Source of the DNA: Cryptomeria japonica
Taxonomy: Eukaryota > Streptophyta > Pinopsida > Cupressales > Cupressaceae
Reading direction: 5' to 3'
DNA length: 64,000 nt
Assembly (NCBI RefSeq): GCF_030272615.1
Contig: NC_081405.1
Span: forward strand, 611,007,065-611,071,064
The notes under the pieces were generated by a model, which did not search any database, was not told the origin of the DNA, and saw only the letters and a list, made by a program, of their open reading frames with translations. Of this stretch, positions 1 to 11,283 are shown one piece after another. Position 1 is the stretch's first letter; each line of letters opens with the position of its first letter. The translations under genes were made by a program, and so were the position numbers.

Positions 1-955
1 ATTTTGACTTGGCTAGCAACTAAAAAGAAAATGCTAACAGTTGACAAATTCAAGAAAATGGGTTTTGAGGGCCCTTCAAGATGTGTCCTCTGCAAAGCTC
101 AAGAGGAGTCTGTAGATCATCTCCTTCTCAACTGCCCTTTCTTAGCTAAGTGTTGGAGATGACTATGTGCCAAACTAGGATGAATCACTCCCAAATGATA
201 TTGTCTCCCTCTTTCAAAGTTGGCCAATTAGACCTAAGGATGGTCTACTTAGTCCTCTATGGGAAATCAGTTCTTCTTACCTCATATGGGAAATATGAAA
301 GAGCCCAACAGGAGAATTTCTTATAACAAAGCAAGGAATTTTGAATTAGTTCTCAATTCCATTGAAAGATCAATTATGAAGATCATCAACTGCAACCTAG
401 TTTTTAATTCCAACACCAAAAAATAATTCACAGATTGGGATGGCAAGACAAGATTCAGATGGAATGACATTAAAGTCCCTCCTTTTAAAGGGAAGAAGTA
501 CCTTGAAAGAAACATTATTGTTTGCGTCTCCCCTAAGATTGGTTGGCTATAACTAAACTTTGGTGGTGCATCAAAAGAAAACCTAGGCCCTTCTAGTGTT
601 GGATGTGTTATCAGAGATAATTAAACACAAATTGGCTATCCCAATTTTACCTGATACCAACAACATCACAACATTCAATGCTCTCTTGTTGGGGCTCATC
701 GAATGTTCCAAGAGAGGAATCAAGATTTTTGAAATTGAAAGGGACTCTGCAATTGCTATAAATGCTATTAGATTAGCAAGATCCCCCAACTAGAGATTCC
801 AAGCATTATGGGATAAAATTTTATCAATATTGGAAATATTTAAAAAAATTTCTTGTAGGCACATATATAAGGAAGCGAACTAAAAATCAGATCTACTTTA
901 AAAATCAACATCAGAAGGGTTGGAATTGAGATGGTGGGTGGATGAATTTAAGGAT
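1..955 (+). pseudogene. LINE ORF2 C-terminus: zinc-binding RVT and RNase H domains, broken
   Basis: Bases 2-160 translate to a segment starting LTWLATKKK and containing CVLCKAQEESVDHLLLNC, the Cys/His pattern of the reverse-transcriptase zinc-binding domain (zf-RVT) at the end of plant LINE ORF2. From about 541 a second match reads LNFGGASKENLGPSSVGCVIRD, then a stretch ending LLLGLIECSKRGIKIFEIE and a C-terminal HIYKEAN: the order expected for an RNase H-like domain (family DGASKGNPGPxGxG, then HxxREAN). The usual first Asp is Gly here (FGGAS for FDGAS). Several in-frame stops (for example TAG after ARSPN, where the family has Trp) and a poorly matching middle show that it is dead. Confidence 0.8.
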
Positions 956-1930
956 AATAGTAATTGATGATGACTCTTGTCTGAGTGTCCTGGTAGTATT
1001 TTACTTGTCTTATTAATTTGAAGGCAGTCCTTCAGTATTTTTTTTCTTCTGCCATAGTCAGAGATCACAAGGAGTAATATTTCTGGAGCTCGGCCAAACG
1101 TTTGCAGAGGGTGCCTCCAATTTTGAATTTGAATTTGTATTTTCTACCGTTGAGTACTTCTAACGGCTGCCCACATTAAACTCAACTACGACGCCATCTC
1201 TTTCCTCACGTCGACGTGGCTTATTCTATGTTGAGCTGGAAGCTAAGGTCACTCCATAGTCAACCCATTTTAACCATGAAAGGTGACATTCGAGTAAGTA
1301 CTAGAAAATGTCAGAAAATTTGGCGAGATCCAAGACAATCATTCTTCCTTTCTTCCCCCGAGGCCAATTAGCGGTGGTCAGTCATCTTTGTCCTCTTCTA
1401 GCTTTATCTTGACAAAAACTTAGCTAAAATTTTGTTTAAAGGAGGTGGATGACTACTCCAAATTTGGTGGTATAAATTGTTACCCAACCTAAATAACTTC
1501 AGCAAGGCTGTAATAAATGGCCAGGGTATAACTGGCATCAAGTCAGCTCACCAAGATCTATGCAATCTAAGCAAGTATCTCAAAATTCGGAAAGCATACT
1601 TATTTCCATCTCCAAGGCGATATTATCAGCCACTTGGCTTTTTGAATGCAGCTAATCCAAATCTAACCGAACGAATGATTGAGCCTCTCCTTTCACCTCC
1701 CGATGGGTAGTTATTTTCATGGAAAATGCTATCATTAAAGTGATGAGTAGACATCGAAGTGCCGGTCAATTTCATTAAAGTGGGCAGTCTCTTCAAAACT
1801 ACAAATAAACTAGGGTTCATCTCCTCATTTTCTCATTCATCCTTAAAGTCTTGGCCATGTTTTCTTAATTTAGATGCCTAGTTTCTTCCTAGGAGAGTAA
1901 ACTGTTTACCTTTGCTTCTGGAAGTTGTTA
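956..1930 (+). other. spacer between RNase H fossil and next ORF, no gene seen
   Basis: I find no recognisable protein. The stretch has a G/C content closer to coding DNA around 1080-1260 and a 77-codon chance ORF at 1477-1710 that matches nothing I know. It may be LINE untranslated sequence or the 5' leader of the ORF at 1931. Confidence 0.5.
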
Positions 1931-2697
1931 ATGGCTGGCCCTTCGAGATTTATTGTTAGGGCATTCCCTGATCAAATCTCTTGCTTCAGAGTGGATGCTC
2001 CTATGTCATTAGCCAGTCTAAACCACCAAGCCTCCTTTAAGGAATTCTTAGACCTGAGATTGATGCAGGTTATTCACACCACTGAGCCTCTAGTGATATT
2101 GGTAGTAAAAATAGTCCTAGGTCAGAGTCATTTGGGCAAAAATGAGTATTATAGGGACAACAAAAATTTCTTCAAGATTTGTGGCATCATTGTTGGACAA
2201 TAATGTCTCCAAGGAAGAGGTTAAAGAGATGTCTTCTCATATTTTTGACCTAGATTTACTGGTTGGCCTTGAAAAAGATTTAAAGTTTGCATTGCATGGG
2301 ACTGGGATTCCATGGCCTGGGGACCTAGTATTAATATCAGACTTGAGAGAATCAATTACCTTCTACCCCTTTCTCTTGGACCTCAAGGGATCAGCCCTTT
2401 TGAGACATAGGGCCGTTTTTTTTGTGGCATATCGGTTCCTAAAAAGGATGCTAGTATCAAATGTTGCTGATAATTCAGACAGTGATGAAGAGTTCTGGGA
2501 TTTTGCCATTTTAAATGGCTTCCTTATTTCTAAAGAAGAGAATGAACCTCCCTCCTCGAGTGGAGATGAACCAGCTAGCTCGCAGAGAAGCCATGGATGT
2601 GGGTGAGGTCGTGGTCAAGGCAGGGGTCGTGGTCGTGATCGTGGCAATACTCTGCACAGTTTCCTCCCCGGATCTCCTAACTAAGGTTAGAATTTGA
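1931..2697 (+). pseudogene. unrecognised ORF with acidic stretch and RG-rich tail, one frameshift and one stop
   Basis: An ATG at 1931 opens a frame beginning MAGPSRFIVRAFPD that runs to a stop at 2203. The reading continues without a gap in another frame (to 2606), so one indel near 2200 explains the break. After the stop at 2606 the same frame reads GRGQGRGRGRDRGN, an RGG-box-like tail. In between lie FALHGTGIPWPGDLVL and an acidic NSDSDEEFWDF. The total is about 250 residues. I do not recognise the family. RG-rich tails often bind RNA, so a retroelement nucleic-acid-binding protein is possible. It sits 1 kb after a LINE RNase H domain and 300 bp before a poly(A), so it probably travels with a LINE. 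Confidence 0.5.
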
Positions 2698-3004
2698 TAC
2701 AAGAAAAAGGAAAGATATGCTTTTTTTCCTACTTTGACCTTGAATTTTTTTTAATAGACTTTAAGAAAATTTGTTTGAAGACGTTATGAGGATAATTTCA
2801 TACTATGGAGGAAGACAACATGTTTTCTGTTAAATTTCCTTATGAACTTTCCTAAATTTTTGTGAGATGAAATATAGCTTCAATCAGGAATATTTTCCAG
2901 TTCTAGGGAAGGTCTGGAAGGGCTAATAAACTATTAACCTACATGTAGATTTGAAACTTTTTCTTTCTTCTTAATATAAATAATTATGGCTCTTTTGTTT
3001 AACG

Positions 3005-3023
3005 AAAAAAAAAAAAGAAAAAA
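3005..3023 (+). other. poly(A)-like tail of the LINE
   Basis: An A-run interrupted by one G follows the LINE-type 3' end. It marks the probable 3' terminus of the element. Confidence 0.6.
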
Positions 3024-6000
3024 GAGTGCAAGGATGGACATAAACAAGAAGCTGAGGTTGAGAAGGAATCGTGGGTTTTGATGGTCAATGAAAGAAGGCG
3101 CAGGCCATGGAGGTCAAGCCAGATAGTGGCAGGACTAAATGAATACCTTTGACATCTTTTACCAATCGTAAAAAAGAATCTTCTGGATTCCTAAGGCCTC
3201 TACAAATTGTCCACGACCTTCTAAGATCTTACCTTGGGTGACGACTTAACCAAGATACTATGTATCTCCTTTTTCTTTAGCAATTGTCCTTCATATCAGG
3301 GACCTCTCTTTCCAATAAGTGCCTTTAGCAACCTTAACAACTCTTCAATAAATTTTCTTCTATAGAAACTATGCCCAGACAAACCCCCTCATGACAGTGC
3401 ATCAATTCTTTCAAGTGACGGTGATTCATCAAAATAAGCTTCTCCCTCGATCTTTTTCTTAAAACTTTTCTTGGTGAATTTTTATTGGCAACTATCTTCT
3501 TCTTTAGTGATTTCTATCATTGGCTCCTTGTCTTCAAACATTAAACTATAATCTTTCTTTACTATTTCAGCTATGACTGGAGCAACTTCCTCTTTGCCGC
3601 AATTTCCTATCACATGATGGCTATGATATTTTTTCTTTTGTTTGACTTCAAACATATTCTCCATCTCGTTGTTCCATATCTTATTGTGGTCCAATTTCTT
3701 CAACATCAAATTATTCAATGGTTGTGATTGTTTCTTCAGACATTTTTCTTTCTCTTTTCTTTAGTGATCTATGATTTACAAGGTGACAACACTGCTATAT
3801 TTCTACAATAAATAACTTTTCTTTCAAATCTTTTCAATTAATTCATCTTTCCAAATAGCCAATGAAAATCTCAACAACAAACAACAGAAAAACAAAATTT
3901 TTAAAATTTCAATGATTTACATATGGCTAGAATCTATCCAAAATCTCATTCTCTTTTGATTTTAGCCAACTTATGAGACTGGTAGAATGGCATAAAGTTT
4001 GCATACATTACCATTACAACATGAATGACATTTTAAAGTAGATTATAATGATCTATATATGGGATTACCTACACAAGACTCAACTTCTTGCAACTTTAGT
4101 GGCCACTTTTACTTAAGAGGATTGTTTCTTCAATGTACTATAATATTTCTCTTTTTAATTGCTTCACACAAGACCCAACATCTTCTCTTTCTTCTTTTGC
4201 TAATACTCTTACTTTCTATACTCACGTTAGCTCTGATACTAGATCAAGAAAATAGGGGTACATAAATAAAATGAAACAAACAAACTTAGTAATTTATATT
4301 GTTCATAATAAAAGATTACATGTTACAAACATTTGACTAATCTTCAGTTGAAATATATTTAAATTTAGATTCACACCAATGTATTTTGTTGTTTTCAACA
4401 TCCTTTAATAGCTCCATGGACCTAGACTCTATTGAAATATTAAATACTAAATACAGATCCATACAATACATAGGAATCTAAGAACATATGATGGACAGAA
4501 AGACAACATTAACATAATATATTTGTTAACACCCATAAAGCGTGTGGAACTTGCTGATGTGATGGTGAACTGAACTGGTTGGAGCAGTTACTAAAAAAAT
4601 CCATTCAAATCTATGGCAAGTTCTACTTTTCAAAGTTAATCTTTAGTGCTAAGAGATAATCTGCAAATATATTTTTGCATATGAGGATACTGCTGTAAGC
4701 TATCATATTTGCTAATTTCTAGAGTTTGACCTATAGTTAAAGGAAAAATATTTTTTTTTGTCTTGTATAGTTGTATGTGGGGGTCTTGGATGAGCTGTAA
4801 GTTATTTGGATATAATTTGCATCAAGTGGTATCTAAACATTCAATTGGAGTGACTTGCATTATAATATGAATATATTGAAAACATTTAAGTATATTAAAT
4901 TTCTTAATGAATATTCAATAAATAAAATAAAACTAGGGTTAGTAATGGTTAACGATACCATACAATTGATGAGCACCTTCAATAATTGGTATGGTGATGT
5001 GTAGTAATAGTTTTAATTTTTCAAATTTTTAATTTATTATGTCATGTTAAATAATAATGATTGATATATTTGTATGAAAAATATATATAAGTATTTATAA
5101 ATTACCAGGTTATATTAAAGAAATAACAAATCACATGATAATATATAAGACAATCATTAATATAAGTTTTAATATGCATATTTTGGTCTTAACTTTTTTG
5201 AGGTGTTTATGAACAATTAAACAATGACATAGCTCATGTGCTGACATCATTGATGCCTAAATTTCATAAAAGAACTTAAAAGAACTTTAAGCTCTGAACT
5301 GGCATATAAAGGTATAAGGGTTTAGAAGAGTGAAGTTAGGGTGCGTGGGAAAAATGTAGGTTAATAATGACTGTTAACAAAAATTAAAAATCTAGTAAAA
5401 TTAATAGAAAAGCCAGATTTATAATAACTGCTTACCAAAATAAGAAATCTAATCAAACTAAAAGACTATTAACCAACACTTTCAACAAAATAAAAATGCT
5501 TAGAAAAATTCAAATAGAGATAACAATCAGTTCTACTCAAAATAATAAAAGATAAGAAAGTATTCCCTCAATTTACTATATTTTATTTAATTTTGTATAC
5601 CTTATATATTCATGGAAAATTTATTATATGCATGAAAGATTTTTTTAATTTTCAATATAATTTGGTAGTGGCTGCTGTCTGGGAATTCAATTAAATAAGA
5701 TTTTCTAGGCAATTCCTGTATTTGTATTTAATGATATTCAAATTTGTTTCCATAAAACAATTTTGTCGAGAATATGCAACCATATTTTCTGAAGAATAAT
5801 GGTCCCCTTAACTTTGTTTTCTTTAACTTTTCTTAAGAAATTGAATACTAACATAATTAGTTTTTGACAGGGCTCTATCCCTGTTACAAAAGTAGATCTA
5901 CTAATATGGTTGTTCTATAATGTTTTAGAATTTTTTATGATTATCACAATGTATACTTCTTGATAAATATAATTTGAAGTCCAAGTTTTCCATTAGTTTC

Positions 6001-6193
6001 TTTAGTTAAATTGTCCATCTAATGAACTTGGTCTTCAGACCTAAATATGCTGTAGCAGATTGCTTTTTAATTCCATAAAATTGTGCTTCCATTTACTATA
6101 ACACTATAGCTTGTAGTCGATCTTTTTGAAACCTGGCTTACTACCCTCTCTAAATAGTAATAACTAGCAAGTTCCACTTTTTCATCATCTTCT
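3024..6193. other. anonymous A/T-rich stretch with a possible minus-strand retroelement piece
   Basis: At 4231-4244 the plus strand reads gctctgatacta, whose complement differs by one base from the tRNA-iMet primer site tggtatcagagc used by Copia elements. If real, a minus-strand element would run leftward from it. A 78-codon minus frame at 3482-3718 (rich in Lys and Glu) lies in the right direction for a gag remnant, but I cannot match it to a family. From 4265 to 6193 I see only A/T-rich DNA without coding signals. Confidence 0.25.
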
Positions 6194-6297
6194 TGAAACA
6201 AACCATTAGTCCAAGGAGTCACACCTTAGTCATGATGTATCGACATGAAACAAACTATTAGTCCAAGGAGTCACACCTTAGTCATGATGTATCGACA
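6194..6297. repeat. 52-bp tandem duplication
   Basis: Two adjacent 52-base copies (6194-6245 and 6246-6297), each starting tgaaacaaac and ending tatcgaca, differ at one position. No coding frame is implied. Confidence 0.9.
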
Positions 6298-6361
6298 TAG
6301 ATTGTGGCTCAAAGAATCCTATTAATGTGACTCGGGTTAAATTCATATGAAATATTTCTTC

Positions 6362-6690
6362 TATTTTTTATTGAGATAATAGGGGAAAGGCTCTCACCTC
6401 TTACAGATCAGTTAATAGCAAATAGAAAACAATAAGATGGACCAGACAGAGAGTCGCCAAAATAAAACCAACAGCTAAATTTAAATATTACATATAACGT
6501 ATAAACCGAAGGCAACACACTATCCTGAAACAGCATCCATGAGAATAGCATCCAACACAGTATCCAACCGCACAAAAAATAGCTTAAAAAAAACTGAAAC
6601 GCAACTGGCTCTTTTATTTGAATGTTGTTATCTAGGGCTACAATAACCAAACAAGGTTTGAAAAAAATGGAATGGGAGGTTTCAAACATC
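6362..6690 (-). mobile_element. 5'-truncated LINE 3' end (minus strand)
   Basis: Read on the minus strand, the stretch is T/G-rich and ends with gagcctttcccctattatc followed by tcaataaaaaat. This style of LINE 3' terminus recurs in the window (compare 34870-34925 plus and 27790-27870 plus). The 94-codon minus ORF here is hydrophobic and low-complexity and is probably not a gene. LINEs are commonly truncated at the 5' end on insertion, which would leave such a piece. Confidence 0.45.
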
Positions 6691-7375
6691 ATATCAAGTT
6701 ATCTTCATTTGAGCTAGTTCGAAAAATGTAGTCATTTAGAATATATTTAGGAGGGTGGATCCTTCTACCTTCCTAGGAACCATGAATGGCTATGATCCTA
6801 TCTCATCCAATGAGTTAGTTTGGATACATCTTGGAAAGCTAGGGTTGTCTATGCCAGGGGAATTTGATTCTCCAATTTCTAAGGAATAAATTGTCCAACT
6901 CATAATTTTGCACATGGAAGGCTTAATTAAAAAATAGGAACAAGTCGGTATATTCATAGCATATTCTCATGAGAATCACTTAAGAAATAAGATTATAATG
7001 AGTTTTCTATTTTCTGTATTAGATTAGATGAACAGTATATGTCAGAAATGTCTTGTCGGGTAAGGATAACATTTCATTGGCCTTTGGTTGCCAATGCTTG
7101 CCCGAATCAAGAGAGGAACAGTGCAGGTGTTCCTTATCCTTGATGCCAGTCATGGTGGTGAGCATCAGCACTGAAGGAATGAATAATAACAAAATAAATA
7201 GCTCAACGTATGCTACAGCATACAAAACTAATTTTATTATAGATTCATAATTAAAATGCACTACAACTCCTATTTTATTTATAGAGGATTCATCGATCCT
7301 TCTAACTATTACATAGCAAATTCATGAGCGGTGGAAGTAGTAGTTCCACCGATTAAAAGATTAAACAGATAGCTC
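6691..7375 (+). other. weak coding-like remnant, unidentified
   Basis: Plus-strand bases 6752-6880 read without a stop as a segment including NGYDPISSNELVWIHLGKLG, then continue with two isolated stops to about 7020. This is more coding-like than the surroundings, but I do not recognise a family. From 7020 to 7375 nothing is evident. Confidence 0.25.
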
Positions 7376-7810
7376 TGCATGCGTGGAAGTAAAGAAGTCT
7401 CGGCTGCATGAAAGGGGAAAATGTGCATGAGGAGTTTAATGGTGGATGAACTACATTTTTGCAGACTGTGTATCAAGTATCAAATATTACAATAGGCAGT
7501 TTTTATAGAGGTTGCAGCCTCAGTTCATAGATTATATCACTTAAACTAAAGTTAAGTATGCATTGCATGCATTATTCCCGTAGCATAAAGATTGGCAGTT
7601 AAACATGGCAATCAACTATTAACTAATGTAAACTAATTGTTAAACTATTGCAAGCATACTGTAGCATGTGGTGAATGAGATGCATGGCGGTGCATGTAAC
7701 TGGTTGTCTGCATGACGGAATAACTAAACTGAAGTTTGCGATTGTGATGGGCATGAATTCCTGCACGACACTGCATGGTCTGTGCATGTTAATAAACTGA
7801 TCGATGCATG
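7376..7810. repeat. cluster of ten TGCATG (RY-type) motifs
   Basis: The hexamer TGCATG occurs at 7376, 7405, 7424, 7564, 7681, 7691, 7709, 7772, 7783 and 7805, so ten times in 435 bases. The last copy overlaps the start of the ORF at 7804. CATGCA/TGCATG is the core of the plant RY element bound by ABI3/FUS3/LEC2-type B3 proteins. The enrichment is seen directly; a regulatory role is only an inference. Confidence 0.55.
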
Positions 7811-8260
7811 GCAGTGAGACTTCAGCGTCACATGCCAACAAGCACGAAGGAGAGATTTTTCGGGCTTTCTTCTACCCCATTGTTCAAACGATGGGATCTA
7901 CAGATATAGGCTACCAAGTTGGCAACGAATTTGTGGTGCCTGCATTCTGGCCGAAGGTGGCTGATCAGATTTTTGAGATCGAATTAGGCAACTTGTATAA
8001 GCCTCTGTCAAACTATTTCGGTACTGTCATAGAAGGAGAAGAAGATTCGAAGGATCCCCAAGATGCTGCTCCAGAAGGGAAGGGGTGCATTCCTATGAAA
8101 ATTATTTGGAAGGAGTTCTAGGATAGTGCTAGGAAAAATGGGTTTGCAAAATTACACATAATGGTGTATACGGACAATGCTCCGTTCTCTGGGAGAGGAG
8201 GGTGGAAAGTCATGAACTTGTGTAGAGGAATTACTTATTTCTCTAAAAACTTAGAGTAGA
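7804..8260 (+). pseudogene. unrecognised ORF with a single internal TAG
   Basis: The frame starts at ATG 7804 (MHGSETSASHANKHEGE), runs to a TAG at 8119-8121, and stays open in the same frame to 8258-8260, reading DSARKNGFAKLHIMVYTDN and APFSGRGGWKVMNL. The TAG could be a decayed CAG. The total is about 150 codons without other stops, with ordinary amino-acid variety and no signal peptide or membrane segment. I do not recognise the protein. It may be an exon of a host gene fossil or part of an uncharacterised element. The upstream 430 bases hold the TGCATG cluster. Confidence 0.4.
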
Positions 8261-9922
8261 GAGTGTGTAATTCAGGATGTAGGGTTTCATTGGCTGTATT
8301 GTCGCATAATGGACATTAATATAGGGTTCTACCTTTCTAGATCTTATCTTAAGGATAACATTTTATTGCAATAGTGATTAATCTACTCTCTCTACATAGG
8401 TTTGAGATTATAAAGAGACTTGATTTATACCTTTTCTTAAGATTTCTAATCTCTAGAGAAATATTTCTGAGCTCTGAAAAGACTCTTCTTTCCAAATATT
8501 TTTCATCTCTAATGAGAAACTTTATATCATTGACATTTCAACCTCTTCAACCTATTCCATAAAAGATCACACTACCCCTAGTTTTGATATTTATCCTTAT
8601 TTATTAGACTAAATTTTAGTCATAATAGATAATATTAAGAACCCAAAGCATTATCAAAGTCCTAAGAATAAGAAAAAAGATTGTTCTAGGGTGGTAAAAA
8701 TCTATGTTCCTCTAAAGCCTTGTCAACCTATAGAAACTCATATATTCAATTCTCCTAACCTTTTAGTGGTTGATATAGGTATAAAATTTATCTTGGGAAT
8801 ATCTCAATTTGACTCCCTTATTCAATTTGACTCCCTTATTCAACAACTACTCTATGCTCCTCCAAAAATGTAATAAATCTCATTGACAATATTTCATTTA
8901 GAATTAGTTTCATTATAAAAATGAATATTAATTTTTATCTTATCAAACATGCATGCTTCATGTTTCATTTGTTTTGTTTTAGGTTCACATAATGAACATT
9001 AAAATTGTTCATTTATTACACGTTTTGGTAGGTTAAATTCTACTATCTCCATTTTTAAATTTTCAAAAATTTTAAAATTTTGCATGCAATTTCTTGGGTT
9101 GAGTATATCCTAACATAAAATAATCCAGTTATACTCAAGTTTTAAATTCTATCCTCTTTCACAATAGAATCATCTATTGTTTCAATCAAAATTCTAGGAG
9201 CAATTATCTAGTTTTCTGAGATTTTCAAAATATATTAAAACACCTTCCAATTTGTAGGATCTTAAAAGCCTAATTACTCACCGAACAATTTACAAAAATG
9301 ATTAAATCAGAAGTTTTATTGAGGTTGGAGCTAAATGGTTTGGTAATGAGGTTTGTAACATTATTATACAAGATTTTGTGAAAAGATATTAGGATAAGGA
9401 ATAGTTGTGTATAAATATTTGTTCACCATGCTTGCAGATTTCTTTTTCAAAACACATTGAGTTCAATAATTTGTTAAAATATTCACATCTCCCCATCCCA
9501 CACCTCTCTAGCTCAATAAAATCTGTTACAATAATTAAACTTTAAAATATTTTTTAACTCCTATAACTTTCAATATTCATATTTATATTCTTTATTACCA
9601 TTTTGAATTTCAAAAACTCTTTAGAAATCTTCAAATTTTACTTTAATCCCTATTCCACCCCCAAAACCCCCCAAAAGGTCCAAACATACCTAAATCTTGA
9701 AAAAGTTCCCAATTCATGTCAAACCCTCAACGTTACTTTCATAAAGCATTTGAATTCACATTGTGCATGATGTGAGAGATGATAAGAAGTTGTCGAAGTT
9801 TCCGTTGCTACAGGGAACCTCCATTGACCTTTTCTTATTGTTGGTTTTGGTTCCTGCTACCCCGTAAACCTCCCACTTCCCTATCCAAAATAATTTCATG
9901 CCCTCTTTATTGTTGTAGGGCC
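8261..9922. other. A/T-rich stretch, no gene; contains an 18-bp tandem duplication
   Basis: No recognisable coding sequence. The 18-base unit caatttgactcccttatt occurs twice in tandem at 8805-8840. The last 200 bases (9720-9922) are less A/T-rich and form the flank into which the next element inserted. Confidence 0.6.
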
Positions 9923-9927
9923 ATAAT
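9923..9927. repeat. target-site duplication, left copy
   Basis: ataat, identical to 12140-12144. A 5-bp duplication is what LTR-element integrase makes. Confidence 0.85.
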
Positions 9928-9948
9928 TGTTAGCATCAGTTTTGCATG

Positions 9949-10020
<72 letters not shown>

Positions 10021-10326
10021 AATGATGGATCGCCTTTAGTCTGTTCTCTGTCCTCTCCGAGAATATTGGATCTGTCTTCCATGCAAACTGCAAATCATAA
10101 GCTAACTAATTCAATTAGTTGTTATCTCTGCCTCTTTCACCGCTGATTTCATATTTCATGTGGTGGATATTATTTATATAAATCTGCATTTAACATATTG
10201 TAAATTACATAATGAATTAATAGAGTTTTATTCTCAACTTTTCTGTTTTTCTTCTTCTTTTCTCTGCAAGTTTTGTTTCTTGCTTTCTAGCTAGATCTGT
10301 AGTTTTCTTATGCAAGAAATTCTACA
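9928..10326 (+). repeat. 5' LTR of the TR-GAG element
   Basis: It begins TG and ends CA. It is 55 bases longer than the 3' LTR, almost entirely because of the CT tract at 9952-10016. Confidence 0.9.
9952..10016. repeat. (CT)n microsatellite inside the 5' LTR
   Basis: About 32 CT units. The matching place in the 3' LTR (11820-11830) has about 5 units, so the tract changed length after insertion. It also creates artificial Arg-Glu and Ser-Leu repeat ORFs on the two strands, which are not genes. Confidence 0.95.
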
Positions 10327-10338
10327 TGGTATCAAAGC
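10327..10338 (+). other. primer-binding site (tRNA-iMet type)
   Basis: tggtatcaaagc differs by one base from the common plant Copia primer site tggtatcagagc and abuts the LTR end directly. Confidence 0.8.
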
Positions 10339-10402
10339 ATAGGTGCTAGAAAGGAAAAATAAATCTTTTTTTGTTGCAGATATAGAAGATCAGAGTTGAA
10401 AA

Positions 10403-11283
10403 ATGGAGTTCTCAGCTTCTGCTATTCTCACACCATACAACTATTTTGATTGGAAGCCAAAGATTCTACTTCAACTCAGAAGTAGAGGCCTCTATCGGAT
10501 AGTTATGAATACAGAGGTTGAACCCAATCTAGTAGTTGAAAAGTCTAAATATTTCAATAGGATGGATGAGGCCTTCGGTCTATTATGCTTATCCATGTCT
10601 TCAGAATTGTTGTTTCATGTTGAAGAATACAAAAATCCAAATGAGGTTTGGACTAAGCTGAAGACTCTTTTTGGGAAGCAAGATGAGATGTAGGGTCACA
10701 TTCTAGAAAATGAGCTTAGCTCATTAGATCCGAGAAGTTTTAAAAACATTCAAGACTTTTTCACAAGGTTCAAGGCCTTATTACTCCATCTAAAAGAATG
10801 TGGAATTGACAAATTTAAGGAAGAAAACAAATTAATTCTTGCTATTTTGTCAAAATTGGGTCCAAATTATGCTGTATTTGTCTCTTATTTTCACACAGTT
10901 AGGCTTACAATAGAAGCAAGTTGGAAGATGCCCACTCTTGATGCTTTCAATGAGTGTCTGATACATGAGCAAGATAAGCTCATAAAGATGGGTACTTTAC
11001 AATATTCTAAAGCTCATGCACTTGTTGTGCATACAAGTGAGAAGAACAATTCATAGTCCAAGACTCAATCCAAGATAGAGAAGAAGTCTGGTGAGCCTTG
11101 CGGTTTTTGTGGAAAGGTGGGACATGCAATGAATAGGTGTTGGAAGAGACTTGAAGCTTTAGAAGAGGCCATGCAACAACATCACATTTCAGCCACTCAG
11201 CCTTCTTCATCATAGATAGGTCAAGGTCAAAGTCATGCTCTGTTTGCATGGGCCTTGCCTTCATCTTCATCTTCTCCTTTGTG
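10403..11283 (+). pseudogene. Copia gag (UBN2-like) with CCHC zinc knuckle, stops in frame
   Basis: Translation from ATG 10403 begins MEFSASAILTPYNYFDWK, the typical start of plant Copia gag (the YxxWK motif), and continues NPNEVWTKLKTLFGKQ and FFTRFKALLLHLKECG, all hallmarks of the UBN2/retrotran_gag family. A zinc knuckle CGFCGKVGHAMNRC (CX2CX4HX4C, about 11099-11140) follows. A single frame covers everything with three TAG stops (after KQDEM, EKNNS and QPSSS), at least one where Gln is expected. In its intact form it would package the element RNA into virus-like particles. The LTR element around it has no pol. Confidence 0.88.

Larger units (their letters stand above)
1..3023 (+). mobile_element. 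LINE (L1-like), 5' part outside the window
   Basis: The stretch opens inside the C-terminal part of a plant LINE ORF2, continues through an RNase H-like region, an untranslated-looking spacer and a second unrecognised ORF, and ends in an A-rich tail (3005-3023) right after the phrase ggctcttttgtttaac, which resembles plant LINE 3' ends. I treat it as one element because no poly(A) tail separates the RNase H part from the downstream ORF. Two abutting elements, with an ORF-bearing non-autonomous unit after about 1040, are a real alternative. No target-site duplication could be tested because the 5' end lies outside the window. Confidence 0.6.

Noticed and set aside
4231-4244. A confirmed minus-strand Copia element from the primer-site-like sequence
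   Set aside because: The site has a mismatch and neither an LTR nor a clear gag could be attached, so it is only mentioned as a possibility.
9896-10146. ORFs with long Arg-Glu or Ser-Leu repeats on opposite strands
   Set aside because: They are translations of the CT microsatellite inside an LTR.
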